DNA of 64,000 nt from Xestospongia bergquistia (Eukaryota; Porifera; Demospongiae; Haplosclerida; Petrosiidae): the NCBI GenBank assembly GCA_963965975.1, contig OZ014414.1, forward strand, positions 2,207,501 through 2,271,500. The letters run 5' to 3'. A program made the position numbers and the translations under genes. The first letter of the stretch is position 1. Every line of letters starts with the position of its first letter. This document shows, piece by piece, positions 36,011 through 47,999 of this stretch. Below the pieces are notes generated by a model. It was not told the origin of the DNA and searched no databases. It saw only the letters and a list, made by a program, of their open reading frames with translations.

Positions 36011-38032
36011 GATTCTGTAGATCAACACAATCACCATCTGTATCTGTAGTGTAAAAGAAAAATAAAAAGAATAATTTCAAACTACTTTGTTATTAGATTT
36101 ACACCTAACCATCCTCATCATTTAATCCTCTAATTTTTGTCAATTTCTTCATTGCTGTCATTTCCACTGTCATCTTCCTCACTCTCTGGAACATTGTATA
36201 CTTTCTTTGATGGACCTACACCACTACTGCTGCTATTACTAGAAGCTTCATATTGGCACTCAGTCTGACTCAGATCACAGTTCACAAAATGATCAAAACT
36301 CACTCAAAAGAAACTAAGGCAAAACTCTACAATACAGGTGCTAATTACTAACTGTGAAGTCATACATGTGGTCTGGCATGTGTTAGTGGTTAATCTTTGT
36401 GTAAATAAACAGATTATGATTTTTATTATGGTTAAAGTTCAAAAGTAATGAAATTATTTTTGAAAAACTATAATTAATTTTGTCTGGGCAAGTTTACCCC
36501 CCGTGCTGGCCCGAGTTTAAATACGCCTATAGAGTACAATAAATCTTCGTATAATAAAATGACGTCATGATCCTCAGGAGACCACTTGAAGATGACCAGA
36601 TATCTAGAAGGGGATAAAGGTATATCAATGTGAAACGTGCTAATTTCTTAAAATTTTAGAGGTAGTACACAGTTTATAATGTAACCAAAAATTCCATTAT
36701 AGGCAACATTTCAGACAAAAAATTATTGTAGCTCATATTCACATTTTTCTGCTATTTTGTTGTCACAGGTCTTGTGGAATTTTGGACAGTTGACTTAGCT
36801 TCAGCTATAGTGAAGTGAACTTCTTGAGTGATGTAACTATAATGTATAGAAAAATTATAATATAATGTTTTGACTATAGATCTAAGTCAATTTAAAAAAA
36901 ACAATGAGTTATATATTCATTTTATAATTGGAATTGGGTTGAGTGCTAACTTGTTATAAAAATTTTTGCCTTTTAACTTCAAAGTGCTAATTGATATAAC
37001 ACAGCATACAAATTGTTAATTTGTTAAAATTTTAATAAGGTAGTACAGAGTCTACAATGTAACCAAACATTTATATGACTTAATAGTCAGGTACTTCTTT
37101 GCATAAATTAGTAGTTAACTAGAATCGAACTTTTCTTGTGCCAATAGAGAACTTGTAGTGAATGCTGTACCTTAAATCTTAAATTTTGGAACATATTGTA
37201 ATGAATTTATTACGTAAAAATCACGTGAAACCTAATATGAATATCGTTAGGAGGTTTATAATTATTTCATAAATTATTAATTAGGCACGATATTTTAATA
37301 AAATAATAACTGCAATTTCTGCAAAGTCAATAAATTCCTACCAGAGATAGATTCTTTTCTTGATTTTACACTTTATAACGTTTAGACTATGTACAGTTTA
37401 AGAGATACACATTGATTGGTTGATCTAACCAATATTTTGTGCTTATACAGGCTACATGTAAAGTAAACGTCATATATAAATGAGTCAACACATCAATGTG
37501 GTTAAGATCAAACCTAAAATAAAGATACATTTCTGGCATGAATCATTGAATCTATTGTGTCTCTACGGAAGTTTTCTATCATTTAAAAAGAGTTAATGTG
37601 TCATTTCAAACAAGGCCTTTGTTACCAATAATATAATATAATATATATTATATTATTATTAATAATATAATTATTATTATATTACAATATAATCAATATG
37701 ATGGATGAGTTATCACTGACTCTAAATAAAATAAGAAACCAAAAGTTTTCTAGTTGACTTCATAAATAATAATTATATTTATTGACTTGCATTGATATAC
37801 ACATTGTAACTCAGTATTGGGCTTACATTATATTATAGCAACAAAGCTCTCAGTTGAATGACACATTAATGCTTTTAAGTGTTTGATATCATCCATGTAC
37901 ATACACTGTACAAATTAATCAGTTATTTAACAATCAATTTACAGTGCTTATATAAGCTAGTTAATTACTATGGCATCACTTAATTAGTCATAATACAAAT
38001 AAAAATATGCACTAATTACAAAGTGATACTAA
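36011..38032. other. intergenic region
   Basis: Contains the acidic exon-like fragment 36130-36290 (minus), a CRE-bearing block at 36530-36590 that is an inverted partial copy of the fucosyltransferase 5' flank, two similar blocks at 36634-36700 and 37009-37075 (AAAATTTTA..AGGTAGTACA..GT..ACAATGTAACCAAA type), and an AT palindrome near 37630-37690. No gene supported. Confidence 0.5.
36530..36590 (+). promoter_or_regulatory. CRE-containing block, inverted partial copy of the fucosyltransferase promoter
   Basis: AGTACAATAAAT, ATAATAAAATGACGTCA and CAGGAGACCA occur here in that order on the plus strand, and in the same order on the minus strand just upstream of the fucosyltransferase gene (39712-39625). 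Each copy has the full palindrome TGACGTCA (36560-36567), the classical CREB/ATF site. No gene follows here, so it is probably a duplicated relic. Confidence 0.5.
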
Positions 38033-39583
38033 CTATTGTACAACATTGTCATTATATAATTTGCAAGTACTACCATCAATAATATGTTCTTTAGGTAGGC
38101 CACACAACAGACTAGCTAACCACGGATATCCACTATCTCCTTTTACCAAAACATACGATTCTCCAAGAAGAAACAAATCAATTAGAGTATATAGAGCTCC
38201 TTCTTGTTGTTTACTTGGTATCTTTATTTTCCTATCCACATGTACAAGATAATTATTAAATGATCGAAATCTCATCCCATATGTACTGACTGCTATTTTC
38301 TTGACTACATTGGAGTCTGTAGCTAAAAATATAAGACTATCGTTACCTAGAAACTTGTTAGCTGTAGACACTGCACATTGCAACACAGCCTTCCAAATAC
38401 GTCGATCTTTGATCAATTTTATATTTTGAAAATCTTGGATATATTTCAGACCATAAAAACCTGTTCTTATGTGAACTCCAATGTAAGGTTGATTAGTCAA
38501 CTTTAAAGTTTCCTTTGCTTTGGAGAGTTCCCTTAAGATGTGTTTATCCCATTGGAACAAATACCTAAAACCTATTCCAATGATTCCATTTAGGTTGCTA
38601 ATGGATAGTTTCGATAGCCCTGCTGATTTAACTCCTTCAGCTAGCCAATGATGTCGGTTGAATGTAAATGTATTAGTTGTAAGAGCTATCATCATTACGT
38701 TAGTTATCATGACAACGTAAGGCTGATTACCACCTATTATATCTAGGTAATATTCCCAGTTATGATCAGGGATATATATGTATGGATATGTAGCAGTTGA
38801 TTGCACATGAATTCTAACAATATTTTTAGGATTCTCTATTATGTGAAGGAGGGTACTGTCCGGTTCCCAGTTAATTTGATTGGGTTTGAAAAATTGGCTT
38901 TCAAAAGATGATTTCCATTCTAATACCAATCTTCTTCTACTAAATACAGCTAACATCAAAGCAAATGTCATACCTCTCACTCTGTCGACTAGTCCACCAC
39001 AAACCTGGTCAATATGACATTGCCATATCAATGTTCTTGTAGTTGCTGAATTTTCTTTTGACAGTTTTTGATGTATTTGGGTGTATCTAGAGAGGATACT
39101 TAACAAATTATTGTAGCTTTTAAGAAAGATTCCTTCTTTTTTAGAATAGCATGACAATGGCAGACCTTGTAATAACTTTCTTTGTAGTTGTATCGGTAAT
39201 GTTTTATGTAAAATCTGGGAATTTTTGCTGAAAAGCATAGAAGCCTCTTTGAGAACTTTGGGAATTAATGGAGACACCTCTTGATTTTTTGAGTTATATG
39301 TATATAATGTCCAGTTGACAAGTGGCAAATAGTCCTCTTGTGAGCCTGTTAAATTCGAATAGTTTCCATTTTGTTCATTTGCTTGTTGAGTTTTGTTCCT
39401 GGAATGAGTGTTTGTAAACGTATAAAGCTGGTCTAGTAACCACTTCCTCGATTCTTTTGGATAATAGGATGTCACAATAAAATAGATAATAACAGTGATG
39501 AACATAACTGAGAGTAAAATCAAAAAGCTACGCTTGCAACGTTCAGCCATAGTTCTGAGTGAACGAGATCTTACTATAATCAT
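38033..39583 (-). CDS. fucosyltransferase-like type II membrane glycosyltransferase
   Basis: A single-exon 516-aa protein. The N-terminus is a short basic cytoplasmic tail followed by one membrane helix (about residues 19-40, LILLSVMFITVIIYFIV), the layout of a Golgi type II glycosyltransferase; a stem with N-glycosylation sites follows (NKT, NYS, NLT). The catalytic part carries the order of motifs seen in the alpha-1,2/alpha-1,6/protein-O-fucosyltransferase superfamily: 'CGGLVDRVRGMTFALML' (about 195-211), 'YIGVHIRTGFYG' (about 367-378; the HxRxG basic motif that contacts GDP-fucose), 'LIFLATDS' (about 417-423), and 'LYTLIDLFLLGESYVLV' near the C-terminus. Start could be Met1 or Met12; both leave the helix intact. 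The acceptor is not predictable. It has no lesions and is probably functional. Confidence 0.75.
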   Translation of the reverse strand: MIIVRSRSLRTMAERCKRSFLILLSVMFITVIIYFIVTSYYPKESRKWLLDQLYTFTNTHSRNKTQQANEQNGNYSNLTGSQEDYLPLVNWTLYTYNSKNQEVSPLIPKVLKEASMLFSKNSQILHKTLPIQLQRKLLQGLPLSCYSKKEGIFLKSYNNLLSILSRYTQIHQKLSKENSATTRTLIWQCHIDQVCGGLVDRVRGMTFALMLAVFSRRRLVLEWKSSFESQFFKPNQINWEPDSTLLHIIENPKNIVRIHVQSTATYPYIYIPDHNWEYYLDIIGGNQPYVVMITNVMMIALTTNTFTFNRHHWLAEGVKSAGLSKLSISNLNGIIGIGFRYLFQWDKHILRELSKAKETLKLTNQPYIGVHIRTGFYGLKYIQDFQNIKLIKDRRIWKAVLQCAVSTANKFLGNDSLIFLATDSNVVKKIAVSTYGMRFRSFNNYLVHVDRKIKIPSKQQEGALYTLIDLFLLGESYVLVKGDSGYPWLASLLCGLPKEHIIDGSTCKLYNDNVVQ

Positions 39584-39624
39584 AACTTCCTAATAACTCG
39601 ACCAAATTCAAAATTTCTAAGACA

Positions 39625-39712
39625 AATGGTCTCCTGACGATCACCTGTTCTTTGACGTCATTTTATTATGCTAGCTACGATCTACAGGAACAATATTTAT
39701 TGTACTTTCCAT
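39625..39712 (-). promoter_or_regulatory. putative promoter of the fucosyltransferase gene with a CRE palindrome
   Basis: TGACGTCA at 39653-39660, about 70 bp upstream of the first ATG, within a block also found inverted at 36530-36590. A perfect CREB/ATF site close to a start codon is suggestive only. Confidence 0.4.
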
Positions 39713-39899
39713 AAGCACAGTATAAGATATGCCATTGAGAAATGTGATCTCGTGGATTTCGTTAAGTAATAAAAGGGCTGCTGCTTGAAGAGAGAAGCTA
39801 GTACGGTAAGAAATACAGTCTAAAGCTTAATCATATACATATAGGTAAAAGTACTGTACTACTGTAGTTAATATATTTGTTTTCACAAAAAAAAATAAT

Positions 39900-39950
39900 C
39901 AACTCTATACACACAAATATGTGGCGCACGTGTCTGTGGGTATAGAGTTG
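39900..39950. repeat. short inverted repeat (16-bp arms)
   Basis: CAACTCTATACACACA at 39900-39915 and its reverse complement with one mismatch at 39935-39950, around a GC-richer loop containing GGCGCACGTG. Could be a hairpin or a minimal MITE; no target duplication seen. Confidence 0.7.
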
Positions 39951-40599
39951 ACCTTCACACATGATGTGGCTTTATTTTCAAGTTTTAACTCAAACAAATA
40001 ACACCACAAATATTTAATTTATAATGTGTGGTATTGTATTCTACTTACACTCACTATAAAGTTCCAGATGAACGTGAATAGACTATACTATATAGCTGAT
40101 AAGTAGGTAATAGCTTCTGATAACGTTTTGTATAATTTGGAGGGTAGTCCTGCCCCTATGATGGCACCCATTTTGCCATGTTCGTGGGCGAAAAGTACCT
40201 TGTTTATTCTAAATATTGGCCCTACAACCTCAATGTTTTGATATTACAATTGTAAGTTTAGATAAGCCTTTGTGCTTATGTTTTTCAATTAGAGGTAAGT
40301 AGATAAGCTGTGGTACTGGTCTCATTGGTACTTTAGTGCCTTCTACCGATAGTAGCGCCAGATGTAATTGACGACTTACAAGCTAGGTAAAGAAATAGAG
40401 CTAAAATAGATCTCCATTTATCTTTTTGTCTTACCGTTCATAATTAGTTATAATTTAGCTCCATTTGTAATATATATATATACTATTCGATGTATGTGGT
40501 TGCGACCCAAGTCATTACCATTCTGTTAAAACAACCAATTTATAGTATGACAGTTATCACAATATTATATCATTGCAATGTAATATTGTATTGTAATAA

Positions 40600-40754
40600 C
40601 AATGTATTATTGTAATAATCTAATACAAAATTACAATATTACATTATACCTATTTTTTTCAGAGGAGATATGTAAACAATGTATTATTGTAATAATCTAA
40701 TACAAAATTACAATATTATATTATACCTATTTTTTTCAGAGGAGATATGTAAAC
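40600..40754 (+). repeat. 77-bp tandem duplication
   Basis: AATGTATTATTGTAATAATC begins both units (40601 and 40678), and each ends with CAGAGGAGATATGTAAAC. Almost exact. It overlaps the 3' end of the minus-strand frame 40716-41051. Confidence 0.9.
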
Positions 40755-41051
40755 TAGACACAGCTCTGATGGGAGTACAGTGATGTCGGGGTATTCAAAT
40801 AACTTATGAGCTCCTTCTAACTCTTGACGATGACAGTTATAAATATTTTTGATTACTTCTAGGTTTCTTAGCTCTAGACTGTTGAACTCTTCTTGAAGTT
40901 TTGACTCAATAATAATTCTCAACCTAGATATCTTATGTAAACATATAAAAATATTATCAAGAGCCAGCTTAATTGTATAATATGTAATAGTATTACATTG
41001 TAATGAGGTACTATATAATAAGAGTAGAATGTACAGCAAGAGGCATTCCAT
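40716..41051 (-). CDS. hypothetical small secreted protein (111 aa)
   Basis: Open from an ATG at 41051. It begins with a good signal peptide (MECLLLYILLLLYSTSLQ), followed by a mostly helical, charged region (IIIESKLQEEFNSLELR, NCHRQELEGAHKLF) whose composition looks coding. No family recognised. The last codons lie within a 77-bp tandem duplication, so the present stop may be secondary. It could also be the first exon of a longer gene. Confidence 0.35.
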   Translation of the reverse strand: MECLLLYILLLLYSTSLQCNTITYYTIKLALDNIFICLHKISRLRIIIESKLQEEFNSLELRNLEVIKNIYNCHRQELEGAHKLFEYPDITVLPSELCLVYISPLKKIGII

Positions 41052-41443
41052 TATATGTACTTGTCATTAATGATAGATGCAGGTTTGTTTGTGCATTTTT
41101 TTTTACTTTTTCCTATAATGATAGTCTTACATAGCCGGTCCATCCATAAATAAAATATTTTTATATAAGGGAGTGATACTAATGTAAATTAAGCATATTC
41201 CCTAGATGCTAGCTAGGCATGGCTTCATGAATGACACTATATCATAGTGCTCAATGTACAGTGTAGATCTATACTAGTTGTTTTAGCCAAATGTTATCAA
41301 ATATCTCTCCCTTGGCATCATCACCCATTGCACACAGTAATCTTTAAAGAAATATATGTGGTCATTAATTGTAGTTAGTGAAAATCTTTGACCAAATTCT
41401 AATCATAGCCAACAACTAAAAAATAACTAATTTTAATTGATTA

Positions 41444-41617
41444 AATGTTTGGTTAAAGCAACATGATGATAAAGTTGGTCTTGTGATCATAATGGGTGTG
41501 GTCAACAAATATGGAGCTGATATTGATATCAACAGAGTTAAAATTTTGCCACATGGGTTATTAAAGAGTAAAGACCCAACACCATATAAAGTCAGAGAAG
41601 CTGTGGAGATTGACTGA
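41444..41617 (+). pseudogene. exon-like fragment, unidentified
   Basis: A stop-free stretch whose translation looks coding rather than random (short quotes: VGLVIIMGVVNKYGADID, INRVKILPHGLLKSKDP, KVREAVEID), ending in a TGA. No start or flanking exons could be linked. I do not recognise the protein. Confidence 0.3.
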
Positions 41618-41759
41618 GTTTGATTTTCCTATCAATTTCAGGGATAGCGAGAAAAGGGTGTAGTATGTTAACTACAATATACATATCGTTTTAGACAATT
41701 ATTTCTTAACAATGTTTATTCTTTGGTATTTGTTACTATACTTGTATTTAAGTGGCTCT

Positions 41760-42190
41760 CTTATGTTGATGAATCAGTTAATAAAGTATACAGTGTATAC
41801 ATGATATATGATAAAGATACTCCCGTTTATGTTGTGGAACTCTACATCTGTCAAGTATATACAAACAATTTAAATAAAGTTTCAATGTAGAAGCAGTTTA
41901 CATTAACTTGGTTCAATGTTTAAAAAGCTCCATAAGTAGTAATAGTAATGCACATATTCCAAAATGTCTTAACAATGGTTCATTGTTTTCAAATGTTATA
42001 AAACAAACATGTGTTTTATAATCAAATTGTTATATTGTCATACATAGTTACTATTATGTGATTGATGATAGTTTTATTGATGTCACATGATCAGTACTCA
42101 AAGTAGTCTTGTCTTTGCTGTTTATATCTTTTAAATTCATATGCACTTATGTCAAAGAAATACATTTGTTGAAATAACATGAAGTATTAA
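41760..42190 (+). repeat. dispersed decayed-gene repeat, copy A
   Basis: Collinear with 43960-44280 and partly with 62950-63080: blocks GAACTCTACATCTGT.AAGTATAT, AGTTTCAATG, AAAATGTCTTAA..ATGGTTCATTG, and CTCAAAGTAGTCTTGTCTTTG. The conserved core encodes parts of an HDGSLL.KCY.QTC segment in the better copies. Confidence 0.6.
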
Positions 42191-42382
42191 GTTAAGCTAT
42201 ACTCCTTAATTAACTCTATGAACAACTAATATCTATCTATCTATCTATCTATATATATAGATATATATAATTAAATGTAGCAAGAAAAATAACTACTCAC
42301 ATTGTATTATGAATGCTGTTAATTAAATATATATATATTCCAACAAATTAAGTATTTATGTAAAAATTAGCAGGTCAAATGT

Positions 42383-42742
42383 TTAATATATTTTATTTAT
42401 ACTTAGCAACATACCACTTGTTATTAAATCATTTTCAGTCCTGGTACTAGTTTGACAGCCATAACTAGGAACTTGAGACGGGCAGTCTGGTTGAAAACTT
42501 ATCAAAATGTATTTAGTGCTTATGCTTAATTGTAGATCTTCCTCATCGATCTGTGATTGATCAGAATTTGAGATTTGATCGCTACAGTAACTTGAGTCCC
42601 TTTCTTTACAATTGACTTCTTTTACTCATCGAGGAAGTTCAGGTAACTGACTCCCGAAGGCGCTTTCATCATTGGTAAATAAACGACTACAACTTTTCCT
42701 CTTAGGAGATAATGGTAGGATTACTGTCACTTTAGTAACCAT
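42383..42742 (-). pseudogene. 120-codon frame with a single in-frame TGA
   Basis: From the ATG at 42742 the frame reads a basic segment (PLSPKRKSCSRLF) and then 'ESAFGSQLPELPR', hits one TGA (42628-42626), and stays open to a TAA at 42383 through a polar, acidic region (SDQSQIDEEDLQLSIS) and 'FQPDCPSQVPSYGCQTS'. Composition on both sides of the TGA is coding-like and low in AT-driven residues. Either a recently inactivated gene, a sequencing error, or two exons read through a missed splice. Family unknown. Confidence 0.4.
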
Positions 42743-43599
42743 AGAATGTTTTGTTTTTGACAAAGAAGCAAAGAGCTTATGGATGAGCAAAGATTAATCT
42801 TTAACATTCAGCCACAAATTTTCATTGGGAGTGGGCGGACCCGTGACACATAATTATGTATGTATGTATACAATAACTAGTCATAGTGACATTTGTCTCG
42901 CTTGACCACACATTCTGTGGACACTGAAATAAGAACTTCACAGCAGAATAATGGATGACTTGGACTAACTATTACTCTAATTGAACGTTTATTTTTGTTT
43001 TTTTGTTTGAGTGTCATTACAAAGTTTCCAAGAAAGTTGTCCTTACTGTTATGCCATTAATTGATTAAATTCCTCAGAACTATTTTTCTATATAAATACA
43101 TTGCAACATGATTATGTAAAGTTAATGTCTTAATTAAAAGTTGACTTGGAAATCAGTTAAATTTCAGAATTTGTGCAATTTTGGTATGTAGTAGTACTTT
43201 ATATTGTCACTTAATTGTGGTTCCACATAGAAACTGTACGAGAAACTTGTGCAAATTGTGGGTGGGGTTTTGTCTGTATATACTCTAGGAATACCTAATA
43301 ATTGTCATAATAAGTGGACCTATACTGTACACTGTAGTGCACTATACTATAGTAAGTACATCTTCTCTACACATAAAAATAATACAGAGTATATACATAT
43401 TTGAGCTCTACTAATAGCCTCTCCATTTCTCGTAAATAGTAATCAGCTTTTACCAAGAATTACTTACAGTACAACTAGTTGGTATATAACATTATGTCTA
43501 TAGTACATACACATTATAATATTAAACGAATTTTTTTTTGTTCATTGGTTGATCAAATAAACTAATAAATTTTGAAATTAATCTTGTTATTACTGTTAA

Positions 43600-44880
43600 G
43601 GTGTTTGAGGTGTGACTATCCCATTATGAATGATAATAATCCTATATTTTGACATATGCATGTGTTGCATTTGCTGATGAAGCAAATAGACGAGCTTGTA
43701 TATGTAATACTGGCAGTACCGGAACAATTGTCCCAAATTTTATTGCATGGAGACGGTCACTACTCTGAATCTGGAAATCCTGCTGTAACTACATTTATAA
43801 ATGTCCTATACTCTAACAATACATTGTGGAATGCAACAGTGTAGGAGCTTATAACAGCTATATTTTATTTACTCAAAGATGCCATGGTTCACAAAAAAAA
43901 ACACTTAATTAAGCTACATTACAAGACATTGAATTGAGAATAAATGACACGTGATGATATTCTTGTTTATGTTATTGAACTCTACATCTGTTAAGTATAT
44001 AAAAGAAATTACAAACACAGTTTCAATGGAAGTAGTTTACAAAAGCTTGTTCAATGTCTAAAAAAGTTTAATATGTAACAATATTATTTAACATGTCCAC
44101 AAAATGTCTTAAAGATGGTTCATTGCTTCTAAAATGTTATGAACAGACATGTACATTTTTAAATGAAATTGCTGTAGCGTAATACAGTTACTAGTTTGTA
44201 ATTGATTATAGTCTAGTAGTATGTTGATGTGTTACATGATAAGTGCTCAAAGTAGTCTTGTCTTTGGTTTTGATTTTTTAAAATCATATATACTTATGTT
44301 AATGAAATACATTTTGTTCGAAAATAATTTCTATCATAATTCTGGAAACCCTATAATTAAAATTACAACTATTCTATTGTTTAGTATTTGTGTCCATGTA
44401 GTAGTAACTAAGGGTCAACAACACCAGACAACATTAAAAGACACTTGGTTTGAATAATATAAGATATTACTTCTCTTTTAATGAAGTGTTTTAAATCTAG
44501 TTACTTAGTGCTCCAGATATTGATAGAATTATTGCTCAAATTCCAATAGAATGGTAACCTCAATATATCTTCTTCTCTCCTTCATAACTATTAAGTTATT
44601 TACTGAGACATTATAGCTAAACTACATAAATTTTAATTTAGACTTCTAATAGCACTGTTTGCCTCAAAACTCTGCTATACCTAATGGAACAAAGTACTAT
44701 GGCCTTGATATTGTGGTTACTATGTAGGAATGTATTCCATACTACCATTCCTATGTTGACTTTGTTTGGGTTGTTTTTATCATCACCTCCATATTAAGTG
44801 AATTTTCTAAGCAATTTTAAATATATTAAATACTTTTAACCAACTAGAAATTGCGTCTATTATATATTCAAATTTAACAA
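43600..44880 (+). repeat. dispersed decayed-gene repeat, copy B (longest)
   Basis: Matches copy A over 43960-44280 and copy C (62950-63660) over 44090-44880. The latter includes TAACTAAGGGTCA, GCTCCAGATATTGAT, CCTTCATAACTATTAA, TTACTGAGACAT, GCACTGTTTGCCTCAAA and CAACTAGAAATTGCGTCTA blocks in the same order. The gene-like signals are small frames at 43656-43844 and 44221-44457, both with shifted or stopped homology. No intact gene. Confidence 0.6.
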
Positions 44881-47800
44881 CTTGTGAATATTTTACACTT
44901 TTCCTACACTAAAGAGATTCTGGTGTACACAGTTTGATTAACCGGTACTTTAACTTTCATATTTTCAATCCCGGTACCGGGAACTAGCTTTAAACCAAAT
45001 TAAAATACTGTTACCAGTGTTTTAACGCTCACATTTTCATTGAAGTATACAACACACTTTCCTTAGCCATTTTTGCAAAGAGATATGTAGTAAAACTCTA
45101 AAGATATCTAAAAAATAATAAAAAATGAAACAACTATTATAGCTTTCACTTTGTGAGTAAGAAATGGAGAGAGATCAATAAATGAAGCAATATTCTGATA
45201 AATTATTGAAAATTGAAATGTTCCCAATACCAAACAAGCTTTTTTCTATTATAAATATATCAATGCAGCAATCACATCACAACTAAATGGTATTTGAAGA
45301 GGTGACGATATATTTCAAAGTTGATTATACCATTCAAGTAAGTTGAAAAAGACCTATATAACGATTAGACAAAGGATGATGAAATATAAGTAAATGGACA
45401 AAAAGTCATGCAAAGTTTTAATTATTGGGATTTTTTATACGTTTTTCTAACACACTTATTTCAATTATTAAGTGATCACCTGGATCATACTCTTTGAGGC
45501 AATACTATTCCTCGTTGTTTCTTAATGATGTAAGCTTGTTGACACATACTCCAGTTTTCATTGTTTATTATGCTATGACCTCTTTCTTCAGCAATATTAA
45601 CAGATCCATTCATTTTGGAGAGTGATAGCCAGTCAAAAGTTGTTGTGGATGAAAATGGCCTCCTCAGACATTACAGCTTAGCAATGTATCTAACTATCTT
45701 TTAATATTTATATATGTTTACAAAGTCTAATTTGTCTCTTAGTTACAGGGGTTCCTGATGAAATGTTTAAACTGTTTAAAGTTGTACAAATAGTTTAAGA
45801 AGAAATCATCATCAATAGAGCTAGACAAAATTATCGAACAAAGTACAAGGCTCACAATAGACCATTAGAGGAAGTGAAGGTTAATACACAGGAAATGCTG
45901 AAGGTTATTTTTGTGCTAGTTAGTAATTTAAGTTATTAACGGAATGTACCCATCAGTTTAATGAAGAGAAGTTATCTCATGATATTGGCCATGTTAACTG
46001 CTAAGTAGCACAGAGTATCAGTTCTATACTTCCTTCTCTTACAGACTGTGGCTAAGAGTGCCATTCAAGCTGCTTGTAATTGACTTAAAACATCAGTAGT
46101 AAGTAACACTGACTTGTAATACCAGTCCCACCCATTAAATTGGAGGAAGGACCCAGTATTTACTATTTTTCTAAAATAGTTGGATCTCATTGAGGCAATT
46201 TGTGATCCTTTAGTGAAGTGGTTAGATAGAAAGGCATTATCTTCTTGTGTGTTATGATATAGTTTATGTCTTAAAAGTTGGAGCTAGTGTTATTCACAGC
46301 TTTAACACATTACTTGGAGGAAAAATATCACAATGATATGAAAGCATTTAATGTGAGTCAAGCAGCTTTCATAATTATTACTTATGTCTCTCATTAGGTC
46401 CTATCTCTTCATGTTTTAACTCAAGTAACTGAGTATGTCCCTGAAATTATACAATTTGTTGAGAAGAAAATCAAAAATAGTTATGCGTAAGTAATTTATC
46501 TCTTTGTTGACCCACTAGACAATAGTTTTTGAATAGATACAAATCTAATGGTTCTGTGTACTTTGATATTGTAAATTTTCAACTTCTCCTAATCACCATT
46601 ATGCCAAATTAGTACCAAAAGCTATTGGAAATCAAGGCATTGGCTAAAGGAGAAGGTATTATATCAGTTGTAATAATAATATATCTTTCTCTTTGTCTGG
46701 TGAATTGAGCGTTTTAGTTGATTGTCCCCAAAACAAGACACATCATGCTTTGTGGAAGCCTTGAGAACCTGGCCCAGTCCATAAGGTCAAAGTAGACCAG
46801 CTGCAGTGTTCAGTTATGGTTGGGGAACTAAGTAGATATGAGAGAGTGGAGCTTGAAAGAGAGAGGTAGGCCATCACACAATTAAGGGTGTTTTTTGTGG
46901 CTTTTCATATTTGTCACCTAGCCTTTTCTTTTCATACTCAAGTACCTGATAAAAATTTTATATGATATTACTTAATTGTTTATTTATAGTGCATAAATCC
47001 ATACTGGAGGTGTTGACCTTAAATTCCCCTTACTGTAATAATGAAATTGCTCAAGTAAAAGTAAAGTATATGGTCTAGTCTTCCTATATACTGAAACTAT
47101 AATTTTTCTCGTAAGACTTGTTACAAATCTGCTACTTTGGACTATTCTGAGAACTCAATGCTTGAAGCAGTTCAGTTTGAAAAGACACTAAATGTTAGGA
47201 TTATTGTCTTCCATAATATTATTAATACGTATAAGTTATATTCCAGAAGTTTTTCCTACCTGTTAAAGACCTTGTGAGATGTCTTGAAGGAGCTAAAGGT
47301 TTCTTTAAATGGAACAAGAAAGAAATCATTTTATACAGTAAGTGAGATTGAGTATATAACAGTAACGAAATGTCACAAGCCTTTGTCGGGTTCTACGAGA
47401 AACATTCTTATTCATTTAGCTCTCTGTGCCTCGTTGAACATACCCACTGTACTATGACACATTAGAGAACTTGTATCTCTCAGAGAACAAGTGAGAGATG
47501 TTCCCTATCAAAAGAAAGGTTTGCTATATATACCAAGTGACACTTTAACTTTTAATTCATAGTTACTTCTATCTCATAAATTTGTGACTGGCTAAGAGAT
47601 GAAGCACTAGTTGAACTGAGTGTTCAACTTGAAGAAAAAAAGGGTTGTTACGGAAGCCGAAGGCAGCCGAGCCATCCATTTCTATTTCGTAATTTCATAT
47701 TCTACTTAGAATTTTTCCAAAAATATTCTAATTCTACTTTGCAGTTTTACCAATTCCAATTCTTTTTTCTATCCTTCAGTGGAATATCTAACAACTGAAA

Positions 47801-47999
47801 TCCTATACCCCACCCTAATTGGAAACATGTCGCTTCACTCCATTCTAAGAGATGGTTTGCGGTGCTCGCTTCACTTCATTGAGCTCAATGAAGTGAAGCG
47901 TGAGCACCACGAGCTGTCTCTTAGAATGGAGTGAAGCAACATGTTTCCAGTTAGGGTGGATGTATAGGATTTTTGGAAAAGTTCAAAGTAGAATATTAA

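Larger units (their letters stand above)
41052..45800. other. gene-poor region with decayed gene fragments
   Basis: Apart from the fragments listed separately I see nothing coding. It includes an ATCT microsatellite (about 42230-42255), the palindrome CCGGTACCGG near 44972, and a block at 45065-45125 (TTTTTGCAAA.AGATATGTAG, AAAGATATCT.AAAAATAATA) that recurs at 55572-55630. Confidence 0.5.
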
